This document shows positions 1 through 6,235 of a stretch of DNA of 34,441 nt, piece by piece; position 1 is the stretch's first letter; every line of letters starts with the position of its first letter. The stretch comes from Rhodanobacter lindaniclasticus (GTDB lineage: Bacteria > Pseudomonadota > Gammaproteobacteria > Xanthomonadales > Rhodanobacteraceae), in NCBI RefSeq assembly GCF_004799035.1, contig NZ_MWIO01000001.1, positions 1 to 34,441 on the forward strand. The letters run 5' to 3'. The notes under the pieces are model-generated. The model saw nothing but the letters and a program-made list of their open reading frames with translations, searched no databases and was not told where the DNA came from. The position numbers were made by a program, and so were the translations under genes.

Positions 1-84
1 TTGGCTGATGCGCCATTGAGACCGCCGAACCAGTTCGACGATCTCCCGTTTGTATTCAGGGCTGTAACGCTTGCGCTTGGACAT
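1..84 (-). CDS. IS3-family transposase OrfA, N-terminal fragment
   Basis: Only the first 28 codons are inside the window. They read MSKRKRYSPEYKREIVEL followed by VRRSQWRISQ, the typical basic start of an IS3-family OrfA helix-turn-helix protein (K-R-Y-S-P-E-Y-K-R-E-I-V-E-L). The start codon is ATG at 84, preceded by GAGGAGTGTCC, in which AGGAG is a good ribosome binding site. OrfA normally binds the IS ends and is fused to OrfB by programmed frameshifting. Nothing more can be said because the window ends here. Confidence 0.75.
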   Translation of the reverse strand, partial: MSKRKRYSPEYKREIVELVRRSQWRISQ

Positions 85-146
85 GGACACTCCTCTGGCC
101 CAGTATGGGGCTTAGTGAAAGTGTCCGCAGAATCGGGGTAGAACCC
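1..146 (-). mobile_element. IS3-family insertion sequence, left end (cut by window edge)
   Basis: On the minus strand this is the 5' end of an IS: terminal sequence, short untranslated stretch, then the start of a transposase orfA that runs off the window. Bases 96-146 recur in the opposite orientation at 33767-33817 with a single mismatch, which defines this as the end of a repeated element. The shared segment begins GGGTTCTACCCCGATTCTGC. The precise outer border is uncertain because the GGGTTC could be element or target. The body of the element lies outside the window to the left. Confidence 0.75.
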
Positions 147-280
147 AAGAGGTTGGGGCGAAGGGGGTGTTTTTGATCTCCGCAAGAGAATCGCCCTGCC
201 ATAGGTCATTCTTGTGGTGAAAGGTCTGAGTGCTACTGTTCTGAAACCTTATATGAACCCATGAGCAGGAGATCATGCAT

Positions 281-943
281 ATGAACAGGTTGCCCGTAAT
301 TTGCGTTGCCACCCTCATCGCATTGGTTTCACCCTTGGCCGTGTGGGCTCAGAAAAATATAGACAGCACGAACGAGGCGATCAGGGTTTCGGCGAACCAA
401 TCGACGGGTAACGTAACCACGGTGAACGGCTCTGTGACTTTGGAAGCCGGAGCGAAGGTCACCGCAATCCAAACCACGAACGGTGCCGTGGAACTTGGCG
501 ACAAGGCCCAGGTGCGCCAGATCACCACCGCGAATGCCGGAGTTTCACTGGGAAGCGGTAGCGTCGTTGAAGGGAGTGTCAGCACCACCAATGGAAGTGT
601 CGTGCTTTCACCCGGGGCGGTGGTGCAGGGCCAAGTGAATACGATTCACGGCTCGATCGAATTGAACGCGGCTCATGTCGCCGGCGGCATCCACACCACC
701 AGCGCAAACATCACGATCGGAGCCAACTCTCGCGTGGAGGGCGGCATCAGCGTAGGCAAGCAGGAAAGCTTTCTCCAGTGGGGGCACCCGACCGTCATCA
801 TCGGTCCTCACGCAATCGTCCAAGGCCCACTGGAATTTCGGCAGGAAGTCGACCTGAGGGTGAGTGAGAGCGCAAAGATCGGACATGTCACAGGTGCGGA
901 ACCTCGAATGTTCGAGGGTGACGCTCCAGAGGCGGCACACTAA
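281..943 (+). CDS. secreted beta-helix repeat protein (bactofilin-like polymer-forming fold)
   Basis: Predicted exported protein of 220 residues. A signal peptide (MNRLPVIC, hydrophobic stretch to about residue 22, cleavage near VWA-Q) is followed by about six repeats of 18-19 residues of the form T-T-x-N-G-x-V-x-L-x-x-x-A-x-V-x-G-x-V. Examples are TTVNGSVTLEAGAKV, TTNGAVELGDKAQV and TTNGSVVLSPGAVVQG. Such periodicity fits a right-handed beta-helix, as in bactofilins or DUF4097-like proteins. The last 60 residues are non-repetitive. I chose ATG 281 over ATG 275 because the AGGAG at 267-271 is 9 nt from 281 and only 3 nt from 275. Base composition looks less GC-rich than neighbours. It stands alone between an IS end and a repeat-rich gap. 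The exact function is unknown; a periplasmic or cell-envelope role is inference. Confidence 0.75.
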   Translation: MNRLPVICVATLIALVSPLAVWAQKNIDSTNEAIRVSANQSTGNVTTVNGSVTLEAGAKVTAIQTTNGAVELGDKAQVRQITTANAGVSLGSGSVVEGSVSTTNGSVVLSPGAVVQGQVNTIHGSIELNAAHVAGGIHTTSANITIGANSRVEGGISVGKQESFLQWGHPTVIIGPHAIVQGPLEFRQEVDLRVSESAKIGHVTGAEPRMFEGDAPEAAH

Positions 944-1029
944 CGGCCTTGAACCATGCAAGTATTCGGCAGATGCAAGTCGGCCGCACTCTTGCCACGG
1001 AAGGCCAGGAAGAAAGTAATCAAAGAGCG

Positions 1030-1070
1030 CCCTCACTCAACCCTCCCCCGGCGTCGCCGGGAGAGGAGGC
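1030..1070. repeat. CTCTCCC...GGGAGAGG palindromic repeat, copy 1
   Basis: A run of CCCTCACTCAACCCTCC, then CCGGCGTCGCCGG and GGAGAGGAGG, gives a dyad in which CTCCC/GGGAG and CCGGCG/CGCCGG arms pair. The same CCCTCAC...CTCTCCCC...GGGGAGAGG theme occurs at 20091-20228, 22126-22180 and 27256-27285, so this is one member of a dispersed intergenic family. Confidence 0.55.
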
Positions 1071-1316
1071 AGAAGCAAGGCTGTGGGACGACGCTCTTGA
1101 CCTGGCTGTTTTGAAAAGTGCGGGCCACGATGGCCCGCTGCTCTACCCGGGGCCCCTGTGCGGCGATGAGTCGGGGACGACAGGCCGCGCAGCGGGAGCC
1201 GACAAGGATGTCGGCTCCTTTTCGCCAGGGCAGGCGACGGCATGGATGCCGGAGTTGAGGCAACGCAGGAGCGGTTGCCCGATGCCCTGTCGAAAAGCCC
1301 GGCCCCGGCTCACGGA

Positions 1317-1341
1317 CTTGCCGGGCAGGATGCCCGGCAAG
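1317..1341. repeat. perfect 11-bp hairpin
   Basis: CTTGCCGGGCA (1317-1327) and TGCCCGGCAAG (1331-1341) are perfect reverse complements around the loop GGA. No T-tract follows on either strand, so it is not an obvious terminator. It sits 28 nt before the 15-bp palindrome at 1369 and the two may be parts of one repeat unit. Confidence 0.6.
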
Positions 1342-1368
1342 CGCCAAGCGGGGTGGCCTTTCTCTTTG

Positions 1369-1404
1369 GTTACTTTCTCTTTGGCCACGCAAAGAGAAAG
1401 TAAC
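1369..1404. repeat. perfect 15-bp inverted repeat
   Basis: GTTACTTTCTCTTTG (1369-1383) and CAAAGAGAAAGTAAC (1390-1404) pair perfectly around the loop GCCACG. A second CTTTCTCTTTGG motif at 1359-1369 overlaps the left side, so the left arm is partly duplicated. From memory, closely similar sequences occur as intergenic repeats in Xanthomonadaceae genomes; this could not be checked. Confidence 0.65.
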
Positions 1405-1474
1405 TCGGCTGCCGCAGGCAGACGAAAGCTCTTCGCTCCAAAGCTCTTACCCCATATGTTGCACGCCGCGCAAA

Positions 1475-1500
1475 GCATCGCGCACAAGGTGCGCTCCTAC
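1475..1500. repeat. REP-like palindrome, single copy
   Basis: GCATCGCGCACAAGGTGCGC then TCCTAC. The sequence matches the right half of the paired element at 10860-10931 apart from the loop bases (AAG here, GGG there). It has the GCGCAC/GTGCGC stem of Xanthomonadaceae REP elements. Confidence 0.7.
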
Positions 1501-1604
1501 AGGTGGTCGAGGCAGCCTGCGCACTTGGTCCGCGGACAGACCACTCGTCAAGACAGTCCACGGCCTTCCGAATCATGCACCGAGCTTCGGCGTGGCCAAC
1601 CCGT

Positions 1605-2498
1605 TCAAGGCAACAGCACGAACACCGTAACGATCAGCAACAACGCCAGCGGATACAAACTGGAACGATCGAACAGCCGCGCCGCGGCGCGGCCGTCGCA
1701 CGTCACCGCTAGCCGCAGCGCCGGTACCAGCAGCAGAACCAACCCAGCCAGCAGCACAGCAAGCTGGAACGGCCAGCCCAGGGTCAGCGGCGAGAGCCGC
1801 GCCAGCAGCAGGCTGCCGGCGACGGTGAGAACGAGCAGCACGGCGACCAGCCAGCCGGCGACGTGCAGGCCGAACACCAGCGGGATGGTGCGTGCACCGA
1901 TCGCACGATCCTCCTCGATGTCATTCCAGTCGGCGGGGATGTTCTGCCCGCCGACTTCCCACAGCATCAGCCAGCCCAGCATCAGCGCCAGCCCGGCCGG
2001 CGCGGGCGATGGCACCACGGCGAACACGGCGGCGACGGGGCCGGCGGATTTCACCAGGCCGCTGATTACGGTGCGCCACCAGGTGACCTTGAGCAGTTTC
2101 ACGTAGGCCAGTTCCAGCAGCGCCGCGGCGATGAGGATGGCGAGGATCCACGGGTTGAGCAGCCAGATGCCGAGCACGGCCAGCGCAAACCACAGGCCGA
2201 ACCAGGCCAGTGCGCCTTTCATGCTGATCAGGTTCTGCGCCAGCGGGTAGCGCATGGTGGAGGCTTCCACCGCATAGCCGGGGGTGAGTCCGCGCGCCAC
2301 TTTCTGCTGGTCGTCCTTGACGCCGGCGAGGTCGTTCAGCGCATAGATCGCGGTGTAGCCGGCCAGCGCGGTGCCCAGGCAGATCGCCAGCACCTGCCAG
2401 TCGGGGAAACGGCCCAGCCACAGCAAGGCGACGAAGCCGGGCATGGCGATGTCGAGCACGCCGTGCAGCGAGCGCGAGAGGGCGAGGAAACGGCGCAT
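1605..2498 (-). CDS. UbiA-family prenyltransferase
   Basis: Integral membrane protein of 297 residues with about eight hydrophobic helices, the usual size for UbiA prenyltransferases. These transfer an isoprenyl chain from its diphosphate to an acceptor at the inner membrane. The first aspartate-rich motif is NDLAGVKDDQQK (N55, D56, D62, D63); the second is DWNDIEEDR (about 190-198), which fits the DxxxD diphosphate-Mg site. It is the last gene of the operon, starting 4 nt after the UbiG-like stop. It is not close to E. coli UbiA in its motifs, and nothing next to it makes 4-hydroxybenzoate, so the acceptor is probably not ubiquinone precursor. Family sure, substrate unknown. An acceptor made by the upstream sugar phosphate cyclase is inference. 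Confidence 0.85.
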   Translation of the reverse strand: MRRFLALSRSLHGVLDIAMPGFVALLWLGRFPDWQVLAICLGTALAGYTAIYALNDLAGVKDDQQKVARGLTPGYAVEASTMRYPLAQNLISMKGALAWFGLWFALAVLGIWLLNPWILAILIAAALLELAYVKLLKVTWWRTVISGLVKSAGPVAAVFAVVPSPAPAGLALMLGWLMLWEVGGQNIPADWNDIEEDRAIGARTIPLVFGLHVAGWLVAVLLVLTVAGSLLLARLSPLTLGWPFQLAVLLAGLVLLLVPALRLAVTCDGRAAARLFDRSSLYPLALLLIVTVFVLLP

Positions 2499-2502
2499 GC
2501 GG

Positions 2503-3213
2503 TCAACTCCGTTTCGTGAAGCTGGCCATGTAGTTGATGTCCTCGCGCCCCGGCGCCACGCGGAAGCTGCGCTTGAGCGGGTGGTACATCAGGCTGGCCA
2601 CGGCGTTGAACTGCAGCCCCGCCGCGCTCGCCCACGCGCGCATCTCGGTCGGGCGGATCAGTTTGCGGTAGCTGTGCGTGCCGCGCGGCAGCAGGCCGAG
2701 GATGTATTCGCCGGCCACGATGGCGAAGGCGAACGCCTTGAGGTTGCGATTGATGGTGGAGAAGAACGCCACGCCGCCGGGCTTGAGCAACTGCGCGCAG
2801 GCGGCGATCACGCGCGCGGGCTCGGGCACGTGTTCGAGCATCTCCATGCAGGTCACCGCGTCGAACGTGCCGGCCTCCTCGCGCGCCAGCGTTTCCACGT
2901 CGATCTCGCGATAGTCGATGTGCAGGGCGCCGCGCTCGGCATGCTGGCGCGCCACGTTCAGCGACAGCGTGGAGAGGTCGATGCCGGTGACTCGCGCGCC
3001 GTGTTTCGCCAGCGCCTCGGTGAGGATGCCGCCGCCGCAGCCCACGTCCACGACGCGCGGCGCGGCGCCGCTCAGGCGGTCGGTGATGAAGCGCAGGCGC
3101 AGGCCGTTGATGGCATGCAACTGGCCCATCTTGCCGTGCGGGTCCCACCACAGCTGGGCGATGCGGTTGAAGTGCGCGATCTCCGCGGCGTCAACATTCG
3201 GCGATTCGGTCAT
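2503..3213 (-). CDS. UbiG-like SAM-dependent O-methyltransferase
   Basis: Class I SAM methyltransferase of 236 residues. SAM motif I is VVDVGCGGGILTEAL (about 54-68), followed by TGIDLS, then TCMEMLEHVPEP and LLKPGGVAFFSTINRN. These segments and the tail GREDINYMASF align well with E. coli UbiG (3-demethylubiquinol 3-O-methyltransferase), including the GAEYIL-like amphipathic insertion (VAGEYILGLLPRGTHSYRK) used for membrane contact. I chose ATG 3213 (MTESPNVDAAE) rather than the in-frame ATG 39 nt upstream, because the mature UbiG start is there. It overlaps the cyclase gene by 23 nt. It may be the cell's UbiG or a paralogue specialised for this operon; the window cannot decide between them. 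Confidence 0.8.
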   Translation of the reverse strand: MTESPNVDAAEIAHFNRIAQLWWDPHGKMGQLHAINGLRLRFITDRLSGAAPRVVDVGCGGGILTEALAKHGARVTGIDLSTLSLNVARQHAERGALHIDYREIDVETLAREEAGTFDAVTCMEMLEHVPEPARVIAACAQLLKPGGVAFFSTINRNLKAFAFAIVAGEYILGLLPRGTHSYRKLIRPTEMRAWASAAGLQFNAVASLMYHPLKRSFRVAPGREDINYMASFTKRS

Positions 3214-4339
3214 GGGTGGGGCGAGTCCAGCATTGCAAGGTGGCGATGGCATCGGCGAGTTCGCCGCGGCGGATGTCGTTGACGAACACCCCGGTACCCA
3301 CGGCGGTGGGGAGCGGCACGCGCTGGGCGCCGTTGCGATGCTCGACGCGGTCCAGCAGCGACTGCCACATCAGCGTGGCGTCGAGCAGTTCCAGCGGCGG
3401 CGCCAGGCCTAGGCGTTCGACCAGGGCGAGGATGCGTGCGGCGGCCGCATCGGCGAGCAGGCCGCGGGCGTGGGCGATGGCGACGGAGACCAGGATGTCC
3501 AGCAGCACCGCCTCGCCGTGCAGCAGGTGGTCCTCGTGCCGCGTTTCCAGGCCGTAGCTGAAGGTGTGGCCGAAATCCGCCACGCGCGCCAGCTCGTCCT
3601 CGAACAGGTTGGGTGCCAGCTCCTGCAGCATGTCGTCGATGGCGCGGTCGAGGATCGCGCCGCCAGCCTCGCCCTGAAACGCGCCGGCGATGCTGGCGGC
3701 GCCGTGGCGTTCCAGCAGGATGAACAGCGCGGCGTCCTTGATTACCGCGAGCTTGACGATCTCGCACACGCCGTTGCGCAGATGCCGCGGCGGCAGGGTG
3801 CGCAGCAGGCGGCGATCCAGCAGCACGCGGCGCGGCGGCTCGAAGCTGCCGAGGCGGTTCTTGCGGCCGTTGAAGTTGATCGCGGTCTTGATCCCCACCG
3901 CCGCGTCCACGTAGCCCATCAAGGTGGTGGGCACCTTGATGTGCGGCACGCCACGGCGGTAGCTGGAGGCCGCGAAGCCGACCACGTCGGTGAGCACACC
4001 GCCGCCGATGGCGAGGATGGGTTCGTCGCGGCGATGGATGGGGAACTCGTCCAGCGTACGCAGCAGATGCTGCCACGTCTCCATCGTCTTGCCGCCCTCG
4101 CCGCCGGGCAGCGGGACGATGCGCGCGGTCACGCCATGCTGCGCGAAATAGGCGGCAAGGCGGGCACCGTGGTGGCGCAACACCACCTCGTCCACCACCA
4201 CGAAGCGGCGGCCACCGGCGCGACGACCGTCGGCCAGCAAGGCGTCACAGGCCGGATCGAACACGTCGGCCACGTTGCACAGTTCGTATTCGACGCGGCG
4301 CGTCTCGCTGACCCGCCAGCGCGTTGCCGCCGCGTTCAT
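3191..4339 (-). CDS. sugar phosphate cyclase (dehydroquinate synthase / EEVS superfamily)
   Basis: A 382-residue member of the NAD- and metal-dependent sugar phosphate cyclase fold, which turns a phosphorylated heptose into a carbocycle. GGGVLTDVVGFAASSYRRG (112-130) and VPTTLMGYVDAAVGIKTAIN (136-155) form the nucleotide and substrate region. E193 (CEIVK), H258 (DFGHTF) and H274 (LLHGEAV) are the expected metal ligands. The segment INFNGRKNRLGSF and the motif DFGHTFSYGLE resemble 2-epi-5-epi-valiolone synthases more than true AroB (VDSSVGGKTGVN, FGHAIE), so a sedoheptulose 7-phosphate-type substrate is more likely than DAHP. ATG 4339 overlaps the LuxS-like stop by 4 nt (ATGA), pointing to translational coupling. 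Product not determined. Confidence 0.8.
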   Translation of the reverse strand: MNAAATRWRVSETRRVEYELCNVADVFDPACDALLADGRRAGGRRFVVVDEVVLRHHGARLAAYFAQHGVTARIVPLPGGEGGKTMETWQHLLRTLDEFPIHRRDEPILAIGGGVLTDVVGFAASSYRRGVPHIKVPTTLMGYVDAAVGIKTAINFNGRKNRLGSFEPPRRVLLDRRLLRTLPPRHLRNGVCEIVKLAVIKDAALFILLERHGAASIAGAFQGEAGGAILDRAIDDMLQELAPNLFEDELARVADFGHTFSYGLETRHEDHLLHGEAVLLDILVSVAIAHARGLLADAAAARILALVERLGLAPPLELLDATLMWQSLLDRVEHRNGAQRVPLPTAVGTGVFVNDIRRGELADAIATLQCWTRPTHDRIAEC

Positions 4340-4821
4340 GCGATCTCCCGCCACGCGGCGCGCTGCGCCAGCACCTCGCGGGCCACTGCCTGCGCGGCGG
4401 CCAGGTCGTGGTGACGCCAGTGGCCGCATTGCTCGATGCGCGCGTAGGGCACGGCGGTGGCGCCGAGCACGCCATACAGCACGGTTTCCAAGGTCTGCTC
4501 GATCACCTCGCGGCGACCCTCGTTCAACAGCGTGAGGTAGAAACCGGTCCGGCAGCCCATCACGCCCACGCCGATGAAGTGCCCCGGCAGCAGGCGGCCG
4601 AAACCCTCCAGCAGGAAGTGCTCCAGCGAATGCGCCTCGACCGTGCTCAGGCAGGCGTCGGCATTGGGCAGGCGCCAGCGCAGGTCGATGGTGCAGACCA
4701 CGTCGCCGCCCGCTCCCGCGTGCACGCCGCGCAGCTTCACGCTGGGCGCCTTCAGGCGGCGATGGTCCAGCTCGCCGATGGTGTCGGCAGCCCAGCCCCA
4801 GGCGTCGAGGTCGATCCGCAT
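4336..4821 (-). CDS. LuxS-family protein (S-ribosylhomocysteine lyase homologue)
   Basis: A 161-residue protein with all hallmarks of LuxS, which cleaves S-ribosylhomocysteine to homocysteine and DPD by metal-dependent isomerisation and beta-elimination. Seen here: H20 in ELDHRRL, IDLRW with R48, the metal motif HSLEH (H64, E67, H68), MGCRTGFY with catalytic C90, and QCGHWRHH with metal ligand C132. Spacing is close to canonical LuxS, which is usually 155-170 residues. The sequence is divergent between these motifs. It is locked inside the operon: 3 nt after the TIM-barrel gene and overlapping the cyclase gene by 4 nt. No Pfs nucleosidase is nearby. Canonical detoxification or AI-2 synthesis is possible, but the setting suggests work on a sugar intermediate (inference). 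Confidence 0.85.
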   Translation of the reverse strand: MRIDLDAWGWAADTIGELDHRRLKAPSVKLRGVHAGAGGDVVCTIDLRWRLPNADACLSTVEAHSLEHFLLEGFGRLLPGHFIGVGVMGCRTGFYLTLLNEGRREVIEQTLETVLYGVLGATAVPYARIEQCGHWRHHDLAAAQAVAREVLAQRAAWREIA

Positions 4822-4824
4822 CGA

Positions 4825-6063
4825 TCAGCTCTGCGCGATCGCGGCAAGGTGGCGATGGCTGGCCTGCAACGCCTCCTGCCACGCATCCACGTGGTGGTAC
4901 AGCTCCACCGAACCGTAGCCGCGGAAGCCGTGCGCGTTCAGCGCGGCGAAGCTGGCCGCCAGATCCAGCGTGCCTTCGCCGGGGATCTCGTGGAAATGCA
5001 CGATGCCGGTGCGCGTATTGGCCACCATGGCGTCCACCAGCGCGGGGCCGCGCGCGCCGCGCAGCCAGGCCAGGATCGGATGGGCGCGCTCCAGGGCGTC
5101 GAAGCTCAGCCCGGGCACCGAGATCAGGTAGGTGAAAAGCTCGTCGTCCAGCGGCGAGGCGCCGGCGTACAGGCTGTCGTAATCCACCCAGCGTGCCGCT
5201 TGCGCGAGACCGGCCCGCGCCAGCAGGGCATCGATGCGCCGCTGCCGCGCGGCATCCGGCGCGCGATCGGCGAAGTACAGCGGATGGCTGCCATCCAGCA
5301 GCAGGTAGTCGGCGCCGTCGGGGAAATACACCAGCGTGCTGGCGTGGTCGAGGTTGACGGCGAGCGTGTCGCTGTCTTCCACGATCTTCAGGTTCCAGCC
5401 CGCGCGCGCATCGGAGATGTGCAGGTAGCGCGCCTGCGGCGCGGCCTGCGCCAGCGCGGCGAGGTAGTCCGGCTCGGAGCAGTAGGCATGGCAGAGGTCG
5501 ATGTGCAGCGCGAAGCGCGGCGAACCGACCGCGGCGATCAGCGCCTGGCCCTGCGCCAGCGTCTCGATCGCCATGCCGGGCTCGGGTTCGATCAGCAGGG
5601 TGATGTCCTCGTCGTCGCGGATCTCGCCCAGACACTCGCGGATGGACTCGGCCAGCACGTCGAGCGGGTCCACCTGCGGCTGGCGCACATGCTCTTCGCG
5701 CACGAAGCCGCTGCCGCAGGTGACCAGGTTCGTGCCCAGCTGTCGCGCCACGCGAATGCCGCGCTTGACCAGGTCGATGCGCCGCTTGCGCCCGGCCGTG
5801 TCCAGCGACATCAGCGAAGGCTCGTGCGGCCGCGAGGGCGTGAAGAAGTGCGAAGCGGTGGCCACGCAGGCCGGCGCGATGCCGGCACGCGCCAGGCGAT
5901 GCTTCACGGCATCGAGATCATCATCGCCGAGGTCGAACGGATTGAAGTGGTCGCGATGGAGGGCGATTTCCATCCCCGCATAGCCGGCGCGCGCCACCGC
6001 GTCGATGGCATCGAGGAAGGGCAAGCGGGTGAGTCCGAAACTGCTGTACGCGAGATCGATCAT
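4825..6063 (-). CDS. TIM-barrel sugar phosphate isomerase/epimerase-like protein with long insertion
   Basis: A 412-residue protein whose two ends match the xylose-isomerase-like (AP endonuclease 2, IolE/IolI) barrel. It begins IDLAYSSFGL, then GYAGMEIAL. The metal-site strands are visible as LLIEPEPGM, HIDLCHAYCS, YLHISDAR and finally GYGSVELYHH. Usual members have about 280 residues. Here roughly 110 extra residues (from GWNLKIVEDSDTL to WLRGARG, about 225-340) sit between the seventh and eighth elements and look folded, with DGADYLLLDGSHPLYF. First gene of the operon. The start lacks a strong ribosome site. EboE of the ebo cluster is also a TIM barrel of similar length, but its motifs as I recall them are different. 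Metal-dependent ketose or aldose isomerisation is the best guess. Confidence 0.7.
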   Translation of the reverse strand: MIDLAYSSFGLTRLPFLDAIDAVARAGYAGMEIALHRDHFNPFDLGDDDLDAVKHRLARAGIAPACVATASHFFTPSRPHEPSLMSLDTAGRKRRIDLVKRGIRVARQLGTNLVTCGSGFVREEHVRQPQVDPLDVLAESIRECLGEIRDDEDITLLIEPEPGMAIETLAQGQALIAAVGSPRFALHIDLCHAYCSEPDYLAALAQAAPQARYLHISDARAGWNLKIVEDSDTLAVNLDHASTLVYFPDGADYLLLDGSHPLYFADRAPDAARQRRIDALLARAGLAQAARWVDYDSLYAGASPLDDELFTYLISVPGLSFDALERAHPILAWLRGARGPALVDAMVANTRTGIVHFHEIPGEGTLDLAASFAALNAHGFRGYGSVELYHHVDAWQEALQASHRHLAAIAQS

Positions 6064-6134
6064 GCGCCGTGCCGGGGCGTGAGCCCGGAGTGGACAAAGT
6101 GGCGCAAGCGTGTCGGCGCAGCCGCAAAGTCGCC

Positions 6135-6148
6135 TTGATGCAGGTCAA
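6135..6148 (-). promoter_or_regulatory. FNR/Anr-type binding site upstream of the LuxS/cyclase operon
   Basis: On the minus strand the site reads TTGACCTGCATCAA, 13 of 14 positions fitting TTGAT-N4-ATCAA. Its centre is about 78 bp before the ATG at 6063. An FNR-family activator at -41.5 would place transcription start near 6100, leaving a leader of roughly 40 nt. No clear -10 box is seen, as is common for class II activated promoters. The site implies induction at low oxygen or by nitric oxide, depending on the regulator. Confidence 0.6.
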
Positions 6149-6235
6149 CGAAAGCGGCGACGGTGCGCCGCCGCGACAAAACGCGTCGCTTGGCGAGCCG
6201 GCGTCGCGCGTCGCGCGATCAAGCCGGCGCGACGC

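Larger units (their letters stand above)
944..1604. other. gene-free stretch rich in hairpin repeats
   Basis: No reading frame here has a convincing start, ribosome site or domain; long frames such as the one from 949 are GC-driven. The stretch holds at least four palindromic units, listed separately at 1030, 1317, 1369 and 1475. The UbiA-like gene ends at its right edge on the minus strand, so part of it is 3' flanking sequence of that operon. Confidence 0.7.

Noticed and set aside
949-2106. Open frame of 385 codons across the repeat-rich gap and into the UbiA gene
   Set aside because: No ribosome site; it reads through palindromes and antisense of a real gene.
1605-3213. ubiA and ubiG of ubiquinone synthesis
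   Set aside because: No ubiC or other ubi gene is near, and the UbiA motifs differ from E. coli UbiA. UbiG identity stays possible, so no gene symbol is given.
1605-6063. The operon as a standard ebo cluster
   Set aside because: EboA, EboB (TatD-like) and EboF are absent, LuxS- and UbiG-like genes are present, and the TIM-barrel motifs do not match EboE as I remember it. Partial resemblance only.
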